64,000 nt of DNA from Isoetes taiwanensis (GCA_021234155.1 JAJEKV010000013.1:18847873-18911872), one strand, 5' to 3'; positions 11,108 to 23,900 are shown, counted from the first letter of the stretch. Notes: a model not told the origin generated them from the letters alone. Program-made: numbers and translations.

Positions 11108-12922
11108 GTATGGGTTGTTTACTGTGATTTTGGCAAGGAGTTTACAGCATCCCCGCCAGTGCCATTGATTTCTTGCTACGAGGTTCATCATAAGTTCATC
11201 ATATTGAAGGATCAGTTCTTCCATCATACTAAAGGAGTGTTCTTTTAAAACCTTTATGCTCTGCACTATTAGAGGCTTCTTATTGAATTTGTAGGGGTCC
11301 ATGATATTTTGCAACAGACCATTTTCAAAATGCAATATGATATATACATTTATCAATTTTGATGCTATAAATTAGATCCTAACTGCAGTATCCATCTTCA
11401 ATCTAGCAGGCTATTTGTTTGCTGCAGGCCTTTCCTTTCGCTTCACACATACATGCCACTGAAACATACTGGGCTAGAGGCTTGAGTGCCCAATTCGATG
11501 GACCTTTAATATTTTGGTATGTATGCATGAAACCATGACATGGTGGTATGCTTTTATGCCAATTTGAGTAACTTATTTCAGTGTCTGTTTCTACCAAAAG
11601 AATTTTGTTCTTCACTATATAGGATTATATGCCTATCAGCTGTACCAATCCTGATGATAGACTGTTTTAACTGAGCGGATAGATGAACCAAATGCATCAA
11701 AAGTCCGCAGATAGATATGTTCATTCAGGCATGCAGTTATACAAAGTTATGCTAGATAGATATAGCTGAATGCATGAGTTCATAAAGGCCATTAGACCCT
11801 ATTGTTGTGAAGTCTAGAACATAGCAATATTGAGAGCAGAGCTGGGATCTAGAACTGGAGTCCTGTATTTCATTTGCTTCACCATACTTTGTAATGGAGA
11901 TGAGTTTCAGAGGTCATTTTGCAAATGGGTCTGAGTCTGGACAGTTTCGCAGGGTATTTCCTTCGATCTTTGAGCTTTCTGAACATATTATTTCTTATAG
12001 CTTTGTTTTCGCATGGAATTTGTTTCCATCTTTGAGCTTTTTGAAGATATCATTTCTTATAGCTTTGTGAAAATGTCGCTCCTTTCTCCAATTTATTGCA
12101 GTTGGCAGGTTTTCTAAGGTCAAGATTGAAAGTCTGCATAAATGATTGCATAAGTGATTGAAGTTTTCAGAACATCCTTAGCTGCGGACAGGATGCTTAG
12201 GGAACGTGCAGGCTTGCAAAATGCAGGTAGGCATGGTAGATTTCCTCCACCTTGCAAACACATAACTTGAATTGCCCTTCTCAGGATACAATCATGGTTT
12301 TGCACTTTTGCCATGGTATTTTAGTGCTTTCTGAAATTTTCATTACAGCTTTCAAGTAGGAGGTCTATGATTGGGATCTGCATACAGTAACAAATGTTAG
12401 AGCCATGCCATAGGTATTAATCAACAATTCCCTCCCATATCTTGATGATTGTTAAGCTTGACCAATTGCTTTGCCCTGAATTACAACCTCTTTTCATATT
12501 AGTGACTAACATACAGCATGCTACATACGAGTTGTCATTATATTCTAGGTAGATGAAGAACATGCCAGTTATGTGAAAATGTTAACATGATCTCAACTAT
12601 TTGAAAGGGAGACATAATTTTCCATCTATGCTTTCTTCAAGGCTATTTCATTTATATATCTTTGGCATTCATAGTCTCTTACGAAAAATTCTAGCACAAA
12701 CTTAAAAGTAATATATGGATACTCCATCTGCATCTGCACAAGTCAATCCTAAACCCTTTGTAAATTGAAATGCCCTCTTAGATATTTCCATTCATCTTAT
12801 AGATGAGACAATTGATCCACATCTTCCAGTGGTATAGAATCTTTGGAAGTTAGATATGTGTTTTGTATCCTCTCCATAGGTGCTCCTGAACTTAAGCATT
12901 CTTACATGATGTCCAGTTGCAG

Positions 12923-13090
12923 GGGCTACATTTGGATGACTCCTTCTATGATGAAGTTCCAGAGGCCATGGATAACCTATTTCAGGAGCAACAATGTTCC
13001 ACAATTGCCAACAATTATTGTTAAGGCAAAAACGGATCATTGGCAATGTTGCATAGCGATCAACAAAGAAGGTTCTTATGTTGTGCTCAG
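12923..13090 (+). pseudogene. Exon-like fragment of unknown gene
   Basis: A segment of 168 bp lies between a good acceptor (GTTGCAG) and a donor (CTCAG then GTGTCT). One frame stays open throughout and reads RPWITYFRSNNVPQLP, then AKTDHWQCCIAINKEGSYVV, which looks like real protein, with a Trp/Cys/Ile-rich strand pattern. Another frame is open for the first 36 codons. The fragment is in the same strand as that at 10.7-11.1 kb and the two might derive from one gene. No family is recognised. Confidence 0.35.
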
Positions 13091-13841
13091 GTGTCTAATC
13101 TACGCTAATTTTGTGTGTATAATCTGCTAATACAACATAAAACATTAACACAAAAGGCTGCCAATGTTTTGTCATGGATCTGTGCTATTTTCATTTTCAC
13201 CTCATTCTAAAACCTTCTTCATAAAATCTGTCCATTATAGCTGATGGCATCCTATTTTATTCCCAGATTTTTTTATTTTGATATGTTGAGTTCTTAGGGT
13301 ATCATTATGATGCAACTTATTGCTCAACTACATTTTTATCTTTATTTTGGTCACGGATAGCTTTGTCCATGTACTTTCGTAATGATTAGAAAGCGTTCTC
13401 CACACTTAAAAGGAGACCAGTGACACAAAACAATAAATTGCCAAAACAATAAATTGCCAATGTCAATCTATTATTTATATTTAAATTAATGAACATTCGC
13501 CTAGCCCAACTTTGTTTTTGCTTTGCAACCATGAATCCAGCAACAATTTTGAAGTCCACATGAGTCTAACACAAACCTACTAACATGTCCACCAATAATA
13601 CATGTAAAAGTGCAATATACATACAATCTATTCTCTATTCTCAAAGTTATGTCTAAATACTCAAAGATCCATGCCGAAACCCCAGGTCAGGAACCACACT
13701 GAAAATTCTTTCTTGATTTTTGACTTAAAGAAGAAAAAAACAATAGACATTACCTGACATGAATGATGACAGTACTTGTAATTGACCAGAAGAGCTTGAT
13801 CTCTCGCCTAACATCGGCTGCAATCACCGTAAACTAACTCC

Positions 13842-13915
13842 AAAAACTCCCCTTCTTCACCGCCTCACCGTCTGCAACAAAAACTCCCCTTCTTCACCGC
13901 CTCACCGACTTTGCA
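13842..13915. repeat. 37-bp tandem duplication
   Basis: The sequence AAAAACTCCCCTTCTTCACC and its continuation CGCCTCACCG occur twice with a 37-bp period. The block is pyrimidine-rich. No gene is recognised nearby. Confidence 0.9.
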
Positions 13916-15439
13916 GAAAGCGAAAATTAACCCCGACCTTCTTCCCCGCCCGAACAAAGTTGACTTTGGAACGCAGACCTTGTTTATGCAATCACATGCC
14001 GGAAAGAATCGGCATCAGCAGCAGGCTTAGAGCGCCACAAAATGTGGCTCTCATGCTGCGCCCATGACGCCAGAAATTGGAGATGGATAATCAATTCCCT
14101 GCTACAATAGAATTGCTACAATAAATTAATGTTCTCCCATAAGCACAGAATTTGCCTTCCCTAAATTCCCCGCCTTCACGCCTATGCCTAAATCCAGATC
14201 CAGTTGTTGCATGCATATCGTGGCATGCATGCCGGAATTTGAAAGGGGGAAATCGATTGAAACGGCAAAAATCCCCTCTCAAAAAATCATATGGACGATA
14301 ACAAAATTAGTTTTTAGAGTATCGGAAATCTTTTTCAGTATAAAAAATCCCAAAACCTTAGTAAAGTGGCCTGAAAAATAAATACAAAAAGTTTTCGGAT
14401 AGTCGGGAAAACCAAATTTAAACAATAGATATAGTAGACTTAACTTAAACCATGTATGCATCATCCATATATTAAACATAACATTAAATCATCTATGCAA
14501 TGCTTAGCATCTTATACAAGCAAAAGCGAAATCGTAAACACAAATTGATATTTAATAATGGATTCAAAGATGCAATTTCCTCCTTGTTTCTAACTTAAAA
14601 CAAAACTTCACATACATCAGACTTCCATAAGAGGGTCAAAGCTTCACATGCATACGACATGCTTTTACAACAAGGCCAAACGTTCGCATGCATCATGCTT
14701 CTACAATAGGGATAAAGCTCATATATTAGACTCCCAATATTCGTAGCTTTGTTTCTATATAGAGAAAGTCCGATATATTCATTTCTCTTGCTTTGCCTAT
14801 CTGAATAGTTTGGTGCAATCAAATAAAGATAGAATGTGGGAGAAATGCAACTAAACTTCACATACATCTACACTAGAAATAAAACCCTTATATTAGACCT
14901 TAATTTGTCTGCAACTTTGTTTTCCTCTTGCATTGCTTTGCCTCAATCTTTTGATGTGGTCAAAATAAATATAGAATGTGGAAGAAAGACAACTACCTAT
15001 TGTCAGCAAGCACGATAGACTTGTAAGAGACTTGTGAGGTTATAAAGGGCATATACCACAACCTTCTATAGTATCATGAACGAATTAAAAGATTAGGTAG
15101 CTTAAATAGGGGATAATAAATTGATGCAAGCTTCTAGGATAGTCAAACAACCTAACAAAGGGACAAAATGAAGTGAAGCCAGACATAAAGACTTAGAATG
15201 TGAATTGCACAAGAGGAAAATATCTACAAAACTCAACATAAAAATTGAAAAACTGACTTATGGCTATTTTTCTTCTTCTTTTGGATTGATGTAGTGTTAG
15301 CCTGGTAGATAAGTTATAATTTCAAAATAAGATTTTCAGATACTGTTCTTGAATTAGTTCTCACTATCGTCTTGTTTGCCTTTTGTTGATGATCAAGTTA
15401 CCTCTTTTGGGCTCACCAGGAGAAAGGAAATATGACAAC
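13916..15439. other. No recognised gene
   Basis: AT-rich sequence. A motif like CTTCACATGCATACGACATGCTT with variants recurs at about 14,605-14,700 and 14,850, suggesting old repeats. Open frames up to 90 codons show no domain. Confidence 0.5.
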
Positions 15440-16117
15440 CATACACACAACTTAGTTAAATAATTGATGTTGTCAAACGTCTCAGCTATTCTATCTACCT
15501 TAAGAGGTTATCTGCTTCTTACCTAATGCACTAATTTACTAACCTTACTAACATATTTAACCATCTATGATGGATGCAGCCATCATGTTTAAAATATCTA
15601 TCCCTAAGTGATGGGTTATGGAATTATATAGAACAATTCTAAACTGCAAGGTTTTATCATCATGACAATTCCTTTTGTCTCAAAAGACTATGTGATTAAT
15701 GTACTTCTTATTTTTAGATGTACCTTTCATGTATTATTCAATTTTATATTCTAGAGATTCCCCTTTCTTAGTTATTTACTCTTTTGGAATATTCTTATCA
15801 ATTGAATTGATGTCATCATAACAAGTTGGCCGGACTTGTTAGATTACTTCTTTTCATTCGGTTGGATTATTCCCTGGAGGTACTAGCTTTATACATGGGC
15901 AACAATTATCCTAGTAATGATTCCTTCTTAGCGAGATGATCAATCTCACCAAGTGGTTTCAATATATTGGATGTCTGTTAACAATCATGTATAATTTTAG
16001 TTACTCCCATGCATTTCCTTCCCAATCGTTGACGCTTAGCTCAACTTGGGGCAATCCGTTCGTGAGAAAATCTAGAAATGCCTTCAATCCCATTATGGAT
16101 GTTGTCATCCATAAGCC
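15440..16117 (-). repeat. LTR-like repeat, copy B (inverse of copy A)
   Basis: Reverse complement similarity to 334-975 holds over about 650 bp with small indels. The shared edge is a TTATGGATG-CATCCATAA palindromic-looking segment (about 16,093-16,115). If copy A is an LTR start, this is a solo or truncated LTR in the opposite orientation. No target duplication is visible. Confidence 0.6.
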
Positions 16118-16694
16118 TATCCTACTCGCTATACGGTCGTAGCTCCAGCTCTGCAATAGTACTTGTTAAATAACTAGTATTTCTTCATATCAATTGCTAT
16201 TTACGTTTGTGCAGGTTGTAACTAATGCAAGGAACTGATGATGCATCTTCAAGTGACGAAACTAGTTAAGTGTGTCATTAATTCATTGCATTGTACTCAT
16301 TAAAAAATTACATATATAGAAAATGCTTATAGGTGCAGGTTGTTTAGATCATTTATGTTGGGGTTATTGGCAACCAGAATATCAATATGGCTCAGATATA
16401 CACTCTCTTTTGTTATGCTACAACAAATATTGTCCCTTGAGCCACCTCAATTTGAAGAGTTGAAAAGAAGGAGAAGAAAAATTGCTTTGATTTTTAAATC
16501 AACAATAAACAAAAAAGGCTTATTGTATTTGCATAACCTGACAAGCCATTATTGTGCGGCAATTTGATCTCACACCCTGAAAGAACCAACACCCCAATTT
16601 GGAGAAATTCTTTAGTACAAAAAATGAATCAAAACATCAGATTGTGTTTAGAATGCACCTACTTATATTTGTTATTAGTGTATCCAGACACTAG

Positions 16695-17127
16695 ACGCTT
16701 CAACCATGCTTGGAAGTAAACAACTCAAACACTTGTTAGAAGTTGGGTATGTCCACGCACTTGGATCCAAACATTATTCCTTCTTAGAGATTGAAAGTTG
16801 CAATGGAAATAAACAATTACAAACTTCAAGCATGCATTGGAAGTTGATGAAAGCACCTCGAACACGTGTTAGAAGTTGGGTGGGTCAGCACACTTCAAAC
16901 ATACGTTGAAGGTTGCTCCACAAAACTGCAAACTGCAAATAAATTTATTCCCTTTTAGAATTTGAAGGTTGCATGGCAAATGAGAAATTAACAATTTGAA
17001 ACATGCATTAGTAGAGGCAACCCCAAACACATGTTAGAAATTTCATGGTCACACACTTCAAATATTCGACAAAGACAGCTCCAAAGAACTGTAAACCCCA
17101 GCGTATAATTATTCCTTATTTTGTGGC
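16695..17127 (+). repeat. Three diverged tandem units of about 125-175 bp
   Basis: The units begin near 16,695, 16,819 and 16,996. Each contains CATGC-TTGGAAGT or CATGCATTAGTAG, then AACAC-TGTTAGAA, then CACACTTCAAA-AT, then a TTATTCCTT segment. Similarity is moderate, with indels. I see no coding frame shared by the units. Confidence 0.65.
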
Positions 17128-17675
17128 ACAATATTATCTAGAGGTAGAATAATCAGCCTCTATAAGTAGTCCACGTGGATAAATCTGGATGACAAATGTA
17201 GGCCTGATGCAGCAGGTGAAACCGATAAAGGATTTGACGAAAAGGGAGCGTCACGGCAGAAAGGGGTGGAGCCGAAGATCTAAATAGCTGAGGAAGAACT
17301 CGGTTGGAAAGTGTACAAAAATACATAAGGATCCCAATTATTATACTAAATAGTTATAATCACAGTGTTTACTAATATATCTAATATTCCAAATTGTATC
17401 TCTTTAACATATATAAAAACTTTGCAAAAACTTTGTGTAGTAGGCTGCAGTTGAATGACTAAATTATAGCCCACATCAACGTTGTGTAGCATATTATTAT
17501 AGACCTTTAGGGACAACTATAAACAACCTGCTAGTAGAGTCTTTTAAAAATGTAACATAGAAGCATGCAACTAGATGCATTTGAAAAAAATGCATAACTA
17601 GTAGAACTGCAAGGTTGGGAAGAAGGCTAGGTAGATGGATTTGTGTTACTTTAATCGTAGTAATTTGAATTTCGG

Positions 17676-17750
17676 CGGCATGCTAATTTAATATGTATTA
17701 ATATATGAATCTTACATTGTGATAGGAAGAATTCGCGTCGCGGCATGTTC
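17676..17750 (+). repeat. Dispersed direct repeat, left copy
   Basis: The sequence GGCGGCATGCTAATTT, then TTAATATAT-AATCTTACAT, then GATAGGAAGAA and a CGCGTCGCGG hairpin, recurs at 20,940-21,030 in the same orientation. The GC-rich hairpin next to AT-rich sequence recalls Helitron termini, but the diagnostic ends are not identified. Confidence 0.6.
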
Positions 17751-19844
17751 ATGGGACATTAAAGAGATTGATTGGACCCAAATGATGAAAAGCTACACAT
17801 TCTGGAAACAAATAGAGTTATGCTACAATTTTTACGTCTACATCAAGATATTTTGCGTACCCGCCTCTAGACCATTAGGCGCACAATATGGCTTTTGGAA
17901 ATGATAAGCCACTTTTATTGCTACAGAAAAAGAGAGAACGAATAATCTTCCAGATAGTATACTGAATATGTAGCATTATAACAGGGGGTTTTTTTTTGTG
18001 TTTTTGTACTGTTTTCTCTAAGGTTTTCATATGATTTGGTGGCCGTATTCATCTAGGTGTACTAAATAGTATTTCTAGAGTGCACCCTTTTGTTAGCCGT
18101 TGATTTTAGAAAAGAGGGCAAATCCTGTGGTGAAGGCTTTTGTGTGGATTAGGGTTTGGTCTGCTTTTTTTTAGGGTTGCTAGGTGGAAGAGATTTTCTA
18201 TATGCCATAATCGAGGCTTGCTCTTCAGTCCAGAAGAGATGAGATTGGGTAAGGCTAGCATTAGGAAAATGCCCGGCAAATTGAGAGATGCAAGAAGCAT
18301 CGGGTTTGCCATGGGAGTTTTCAAGCATTCTCTTGCAGCCTTTGGGCCGAAGGGGTAATCAGCTCTTCAAGGTAAAGGTGGGCACCTTCTTCCCCGTTAG
18401 TGAGAGTCTTTGGGCTTACATTAATGGTCTTTGCGACCGATCGATGGGCATGGACTTGTGTTCTTTGTGGGTCTGTCAATACCTTCTCAGACATAGAAGC
18501 AAAGACGTTATGATTCCCCTGTAAAGTTTGCCGAGCTGTCGTCTTCTTTTGTGGATCTCGAATTTTCAGGTGGAATGCCTTTCTGGGTAGCGTGATCTTA
18601 TGTTCATTTGGACTTTTATCTCATCCCTTCGATTGCAAGAACATGCACAAGATATCGCCGATGAATTCCCACGCAAGCTGTGTATGTTCTTTGCCGTTGA
18701 TTTTCGGTACAATTAGCGGCCGGTTATGCTCTTTGATTCCTAAGTAGGTTTTAGACCAAAGTTTCACTACTGGTTATAAATCAAAACTCTGCCTAGCTAC
18801 GGCGACCCAGCCCTGTCCAGAAATTTAGTTTCATGATGCTAGATATGTGACATCTACAGATTTGTATTCTTTGCATAATAAAGGCAAGCAAAAATCTTAA
18901 GTACATTTGTTATGCAGATTGTAAGGTAAAGCGATAGAGCGAAGAAACAAAAGTAGATGTAGATTGTGGCACTTTCCGGGCCAGCTTCAATTGGCTTATG
19001 AACAAGATGCGACTAGTGTACTAAAATTGTAACTCGATGCGTAAGAAAGCTAATGAGCTACTTATTCATTTCAAGGTCTCCAGACAAGATAGACAAGCAC
19101 CTTGCAAGGGTGAAAAAACATGTCTTCTTATGTCGGTCCTCTCTAAACTTGCTCTACAAATGTGTTGGCATATCTCTATGTCTTATTGTAGCCGAATTCT
19201 GTGAATCTCGGGTCGTCATAGTGTGGATTTTTGCATTTACTTTCTTAAGCTTTATTGTAGCTTTATTGTAGCACAATGCGATTAGATTTGGCTTTCAAGA
19301 TGACTCAATATGCTGCTCTGATCATTCTCCAACCATGTTCTGTCACACTGTTATTTCTTCTTGCCAAATCTATTCATAATGATAACTTTGGTTCATCTGT
19401 TAGATCTTTGCGTAAGCATTGAAGAGGTCAAGAAGCACCAATAACAACCTAAGCAGTGTATCCCAAAGCAAGTTAGAACTTATTGGTACATCACAAGGGT
19501 TTTGGTTTACTCCATCATTCAGGATATTTTATGTCAAAGTTCCAGAGAATATTGTGGCCAATACATTCCAATTGCTCTTTTTTGTACTATCCAATTGCTC
19601 TTTTTTGTACTGTTTGGCTTAACTGCCAAATTAATGGTTTCTTGTGGAGTTGCAATGGCCTATACTAGCAAAAGATTGTTGTTTGTGTGATTTCTTTCTA
19701 AATCCCAAATAGTTGAAGAGACTAGCAACAACATATTTCTGAATCTGTATCACACTACTTCAATTCCTTATTTCTATTGCTCTGTTCATAGGATTGGTTA
19801 TTCTTACATTCTACACCTTTCAATTTTCTTCAGACATGCTTTTC
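17751..19844. other. No recognised gene
   Basis: Open frames up to 78 codons show no domain I can name. A 20-bp unit CAATTGCTCTTTTTTGTACT is repeated in tandem at about 19,570-19,612. An AGCTTTATTGTAGC-type unit is repeated at about 19,248-19,272. Confidence 0.45.
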
Positions 19845-20424
19845 CTCGCATTTGTTGCCATAATATTTTCTGTGGCATTTGCTCATTTGATTTTTAGTAA
19901 TTAATATTTAGGCCCATAACATTTACTTATGTTTGCGTTAACACAAACCATTGCATTTAACACATTTTAATTAAAATCCCCCTTAAACCCCCTTTGGTTT
20001 GGGTGCATATTCACACGGGGGGTTACTCCGGGCAACGAGAGCTGTCGGATGGGTATATTTGCCATTTATTCCAAGATCTGGACCGTACATAGCGATCCTC
20101 GTTTGTGGGGTATGCATGTACAAGTTTTTGTATACTGTATATTAAGGTTTGCAAAATACTATAAGGTTTGAGAGAATGTACTTAATGGTGTTAATTTTGT
20201 ACATGTATTGAAAATATATTTTTGGAGCTCTCGCTGCCCTACGTAACCCCCCGTGTGAATATGCACCCAAACCAAAGGGGGTTTAAGGGGGATTTTAATT
20301 AAAATGTGTTAAATGCAATGGTTTGTGTTAACGCAAACATAAGTAAATGTTATGGGCCTAAATATTAATTACTAAAAATCAAATGAGCAAATGCCACAGA
20401 AAATATTATGGCAACAAATGCGAG
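19845..20424. mobile_element. MITE or foldback element with about 200-bp terminal inverted repeats
   Basis: The left arm (19,845-20,043) is matched in reverse complement by the right arm (20,226-20,424) with near-perfect identity over most of its length. Landmarks are CTCGCATTTGTTGCCATAAT at the outer ends, GGCCCATAACATTTACTTAT in the middle and CACGGGGGGTTAC towards the loop. The loop is about 180 bp and AT-rich. There is no coding capacity. I could not see a matching target-site duplication, so the family (MULE-, hAT- or foldback-type) is not assigned. The high arm identity suggests a young element, or an arm pair kept alike by conversion. Confidence 0.92.
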
Positions 20425-20939
20425 AATAGACACTATTTTGAAATTTTTAACTTATATAGAATAGAATAGACATAAGCAACCTTCTTAAGGGTTTTTTTTT
20501 TCTTATATCAGAGCGTACCAGTATGCCTGCAAAGGCTTGAATTCCATTGAAAAATAATATGGATAATAAAGAATTGCATGTTAACTTCCCATTACTGATT
20601 TGATATGATGCCAAATGAACTTATGAGTGAACAGGAATTATACACATAAGGAAAACGAATGCCAATGAAGATACAGATCTCAGTGAATGGCTAAGAAGAA
20701 AAAGAATGATCATTAGAGCTAGTAATATACATAGAAGATTTAAAGATGTAAATCAAAAAAGTATTAGCACTAGAGAGGCTTTTCCCTATACAAAATGGAG
20801 AAGAATATCAAGTATATTCCAAGTATTATCCAGTAAGTTGATGCATTCCCAAGTATACAAGAATGGCATTTAAAGGCCAAAGCTTTATGGTTAAATCATG
20901 TAAACTCCACAAACCCCACAACACAATCATGTCAAAATA
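20425..20939. other. No recognised gene
   Basis: AT-rich sequence with a short (TAGAA)n run near 20,457-20,472. No recognised protein. Confidence 0.5.
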
Positions 20940-21030
20940 AGCGGCATGCTAATTTGATATGTGTTAATATATAAATCTTACATCCCTTATTGGGTCCCTG
21001 ATAGGAAGAACCCGCGTTGCGGCGGCATTT
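20940..21030 (+). repeat. Dispersed direct repeat, right copy, with CCGCGTTGCGG hairpin
   Basis: This matches 17,676-17,750 apart from a 14-bp extra piece (CCCTTATTGGGTCC). The perfect hairpin CCGC-GTT-GCGG lies at 21,012-21,022. It shares the GTT loop with the hairpin at 10,179. Confidence 0.6.
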
Positions 21031-21727
21031 TCAAAATGTACGGTGCCCCGCACGAATTAAGTGGGGATTACCACGTTTTGAAGTTTAACTACATTAGCAA
21101 AGATTTTGTTCGCCTAGAAGTCCGCCGTCGTGGATTGGCGACACATAATCGACAGCTGCTTCCCTGTCATTTATTCATGAGCATCACGACAAGAGTCCAG
21201 GCGGGAACGCCTCCTCCTCACGCGACCATGATTGCGTTGTTTTCTATCGGAGTTTCGGCTTTTGTGCTCCCGCATGGCATACGCCGCTCTTGGCTTGGGA
21301 ATGTTCCCCTTCTTGAAGATGGTCTTGGGCCCCTAGTGCCTGTACTCGACCAGCATACGCTTGACGTGCATGTGGTGGAGGCTTGGGGCAAAGGGTAAGG
21401 TAGTAAGAACAAAGGAAAATTGATTGACAAATATAGAAAGTAGAAAGATTTCTAATTTTCCGACAATCAAACTGGGGACTCTTGCAAAACAAATAGACCC
21501 TGTTGTCCATGCAAAGGTTAGCAAAGCCACATAGACTTGAAAAAACCTTATATGATCTAAAACTACTTGGAAGTCAATGTGAAACATGCGAACTAGCTTG
21601 CAATAAAGATGGTTGCTAAATGCTCCTTAAATTAGTTCCAGTCTTACATTACTAGAGGTTGATAGTTTTTTTTTGCAATTATTGCTTGTCCAAGATCTTG
21701 AGTTGGTTTGCACAAATAGCAAACGTA
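21031..21727. other. Unassigned; one 145-codon plus-strand frame
   Basis: The frame 20,961-21,398 (plus) is open for 145 codons but competing frames on the minus strand are open too and none shows a domain. I leave it uncalled. Confidence 0.35.
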
Positions 21728-21999
21728 TAGAATAAGAATAAGAATAGAATAGAAATTAACGTCCCTTGTGCCCTCAGGCCCCTAGACTTATGTAGCATGG
21801 GCGAGCTCCCTGAATGGGCGCTACTAGCACATCACACTGTTTTATTGTAGCCTTTTTTGAAGGCTTTCTTTTTTCTATAATTACCAGCACCCCGCTTTAC
21901 ATCGGCGTCATGGCCGTGCGGTGGTGCGTCGTTATCAATCAGCTTTTAACTGAACAATTTGTGTGGGGTTTATGAGTCGCCTCTTGTGCGGTTCATATT

Positions 22000-22850
22000 A
22001 CAATCCCTCTTTCCTTATGTACTTCTCTGTGTCTGATCGTCATTCCCTGGATTGCGTCTGCCATGTCCCGCATTGTTTCTGTCCTTGTCATCAAAATGTG
22101 TACTGGTTGTCCCCATCTTATATTTCTGTATTTGTCTCTAATGTCTCCATATATCGGGCATTCATTAATGATGTGGTTCTCATCCTCCACTTCCCCAGTG
22201 TCACAGATTCTGCATATCCGGCACTCCTATTCTATTCCCCTCCACCTGTCTTTTTCAATTCTTAGATCATGACTCCCCATCCTAAATCTTGCCAGGATGT
22301 CTCTTCTGAACTTTCCCAGCAGGTTATCTCTGTACATCTGGTGTCCTATCTGCTGTTCTGGGTTGAAGACTATCATGAGCCAGATTGTCTTGGATCCTGT
22401 GTGCTTCTGCAGCCATGCCCTGGTAGCTCTATCTGCCCATTCTTCATTCCATTTCCCTTCGTTTATTATGTCACTCAGATTCATTCCCATTTCTCTGGTC
22501 CATTTTGCTACATCTTTAAACCATCCACTGCTCACAAGAATGTGTGATTTTGCTGACTTGATGATTGCAATGCTTGACAGCTTCCCTTGGTGGTCTCCTG
22601 CGTTGTCCTTTATTAGGTATCTGATAGTCCTCTCCCATGCCCTCACCTCCATTAGTTTCTGCCCGGTTTCGAGTACCATGATTGTTAGAGGTGTATTTGC
22701 CCATACCTTAAATTCCTGTTTGTGCCATTGTCTAAGGATTCCTTCATGTTTGTCCCACTTTTTGTCTGTTAGACCTGGCCCCCAAGCTTCGGCCCCATAT
22801 AGTTGCGTCGTGGCTACTACTACACTAAATAAGTAGCATTTGATATCCAA
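22000..22850 (-). pseudogene. LINE C-terminal region with zinc motif
   Basis: After the polymerase the frame continues with LYGAEAWGPGL, the tyrosine-glycine-alanine-glutamate segment seen after the thumb of these LINEs. It then runs to a cysteine cluster reading CRICDTGEVEDENH and FNECP-like IINECPIYGD (about 22,135-22,235), a C-x2-C-x8-H-x4-C pattern. Such C-terminal fingers are thought to help bind the element's RNA. The frame breaks once between the two blocks (stop region near 22,220). Confidence 0.8.
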
Positions 22851-23900
22851 TCAATTATTCTACTTTTATTGCAGAAATTTTTCATGTTGAAATAGCTCCC
22901 AATGGCTGATTGGAACCTCGTGTCTGCACCCTTAGCCCACTTTCCTGTGCTGTGTGCATCATACCCTAAATACCTGTATTCTGTTGATTCCTCTATTTCT
23001 GTTTCCATGTATCTGAAAGGTCTGTGCTTGTTCTTATGTCCGAAGATGACTATCTTGGGTTTTGTCAGATTTACTGTTAGCTCTGTTTCTTCACAGAAGG
23101 TTTCTAGTATTTTTAGTAATCTGTGCATCCCCTTATTCTTTGTGGTCATCATGCTCAGATCATCAGCATATATCATAATAGGTACCTTGGTGCGTCCCCC
23201 TGCTGTTCCGCCATTTAGCCCTGCAACGCATCTATATATATTCCGAATAAGGTCGGAGATAGGGGACACCCCTGTTTGATGCTTGTATCACAGTTTATTG
23301 CCTGTCCTCCCTGGTCCATCTTCGCATACACCCTATGGTACAGTCTTGCAATCGATCCTACCATGTTCCTTGGTGCTTGCATGTCTATCAGCCTTTGTAG
23401 TAGCTTCTCCCTCGGTACTGTATCGAATGCCTTCCTAAAATCCACAAAGTAGCAAATTATTTTCTTACCCTGGGCTCTGTTATGCTCTATTAATATGCGT
23501 AGGGTTACTAGATGGTCTGTGGTTGAGTGTTCCGGTCTGAAGCCTGCCTGCCCCTGAGCCCTCATATTTCCCGCTTCTGCCCATTGTTTCAATATGCTGT
23601 CCAAGGCTTTTCCGAACCATTTTGCGAAGATCGAGCTTACCATTATCGTTCTATAGTTTCCGGGTTCCTGTCTGCTTCCCCCCCTTGTGTAAAGGTATGA
23701 CCCTGTTGTATGTCCACTTGTCTGGAAGGCCTGTATGTATTATCCCGTTGAAAATGTCGGTGACTTGTTTCATTATTGCTATTTCAGCACACTTTAGTAA
23801 CTCCACTGTTAGCCCGTAGAGGTCCGGGGCTTTGTGATTAGCCATCCTGCTTAGCGCCATCATTACTTCCTGTATGCTGAAGCACGGTTTATCCTTATTC
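22820..23900 (-). pseudogene. LINE reverse transcriptase
   Basis: The catalytic palm is well kept though split over frames. In order along the minus strand: QAGFRPEHSTTDHL (template-grip region), YFVDFRKAFDTVP (motif A, about 23,420-23,452, first catalytic Asp), KQGCPLSPTLFGIYID (motif B) and IMIYADDL (motif C with the two catalytic Asp, 23,155-23,172), then LTVNLTKPKIVIF (motif D). The wording KAFDTVPRE and YADDL is that of jockey/CR1/I-like LINEs, not the L1-type element at 46-62 kb. The upstream linker (23,651-24,157) lies in a different frame. It would copy its own RNA at a nicked target. Confidence 0.92.

Noticed and set aside
22297-22836. 179-codon plus-strand open frame
   Set aside because: It is the antisense shadow of the LINE C-terminal region, which has the recognisable motifs.
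22902-23279. 125-codon plus-strand open frame
   Set aside because: Antisense to the reverse transcriptase motifs YADDL and LTVNLTKPK on the minus strand.
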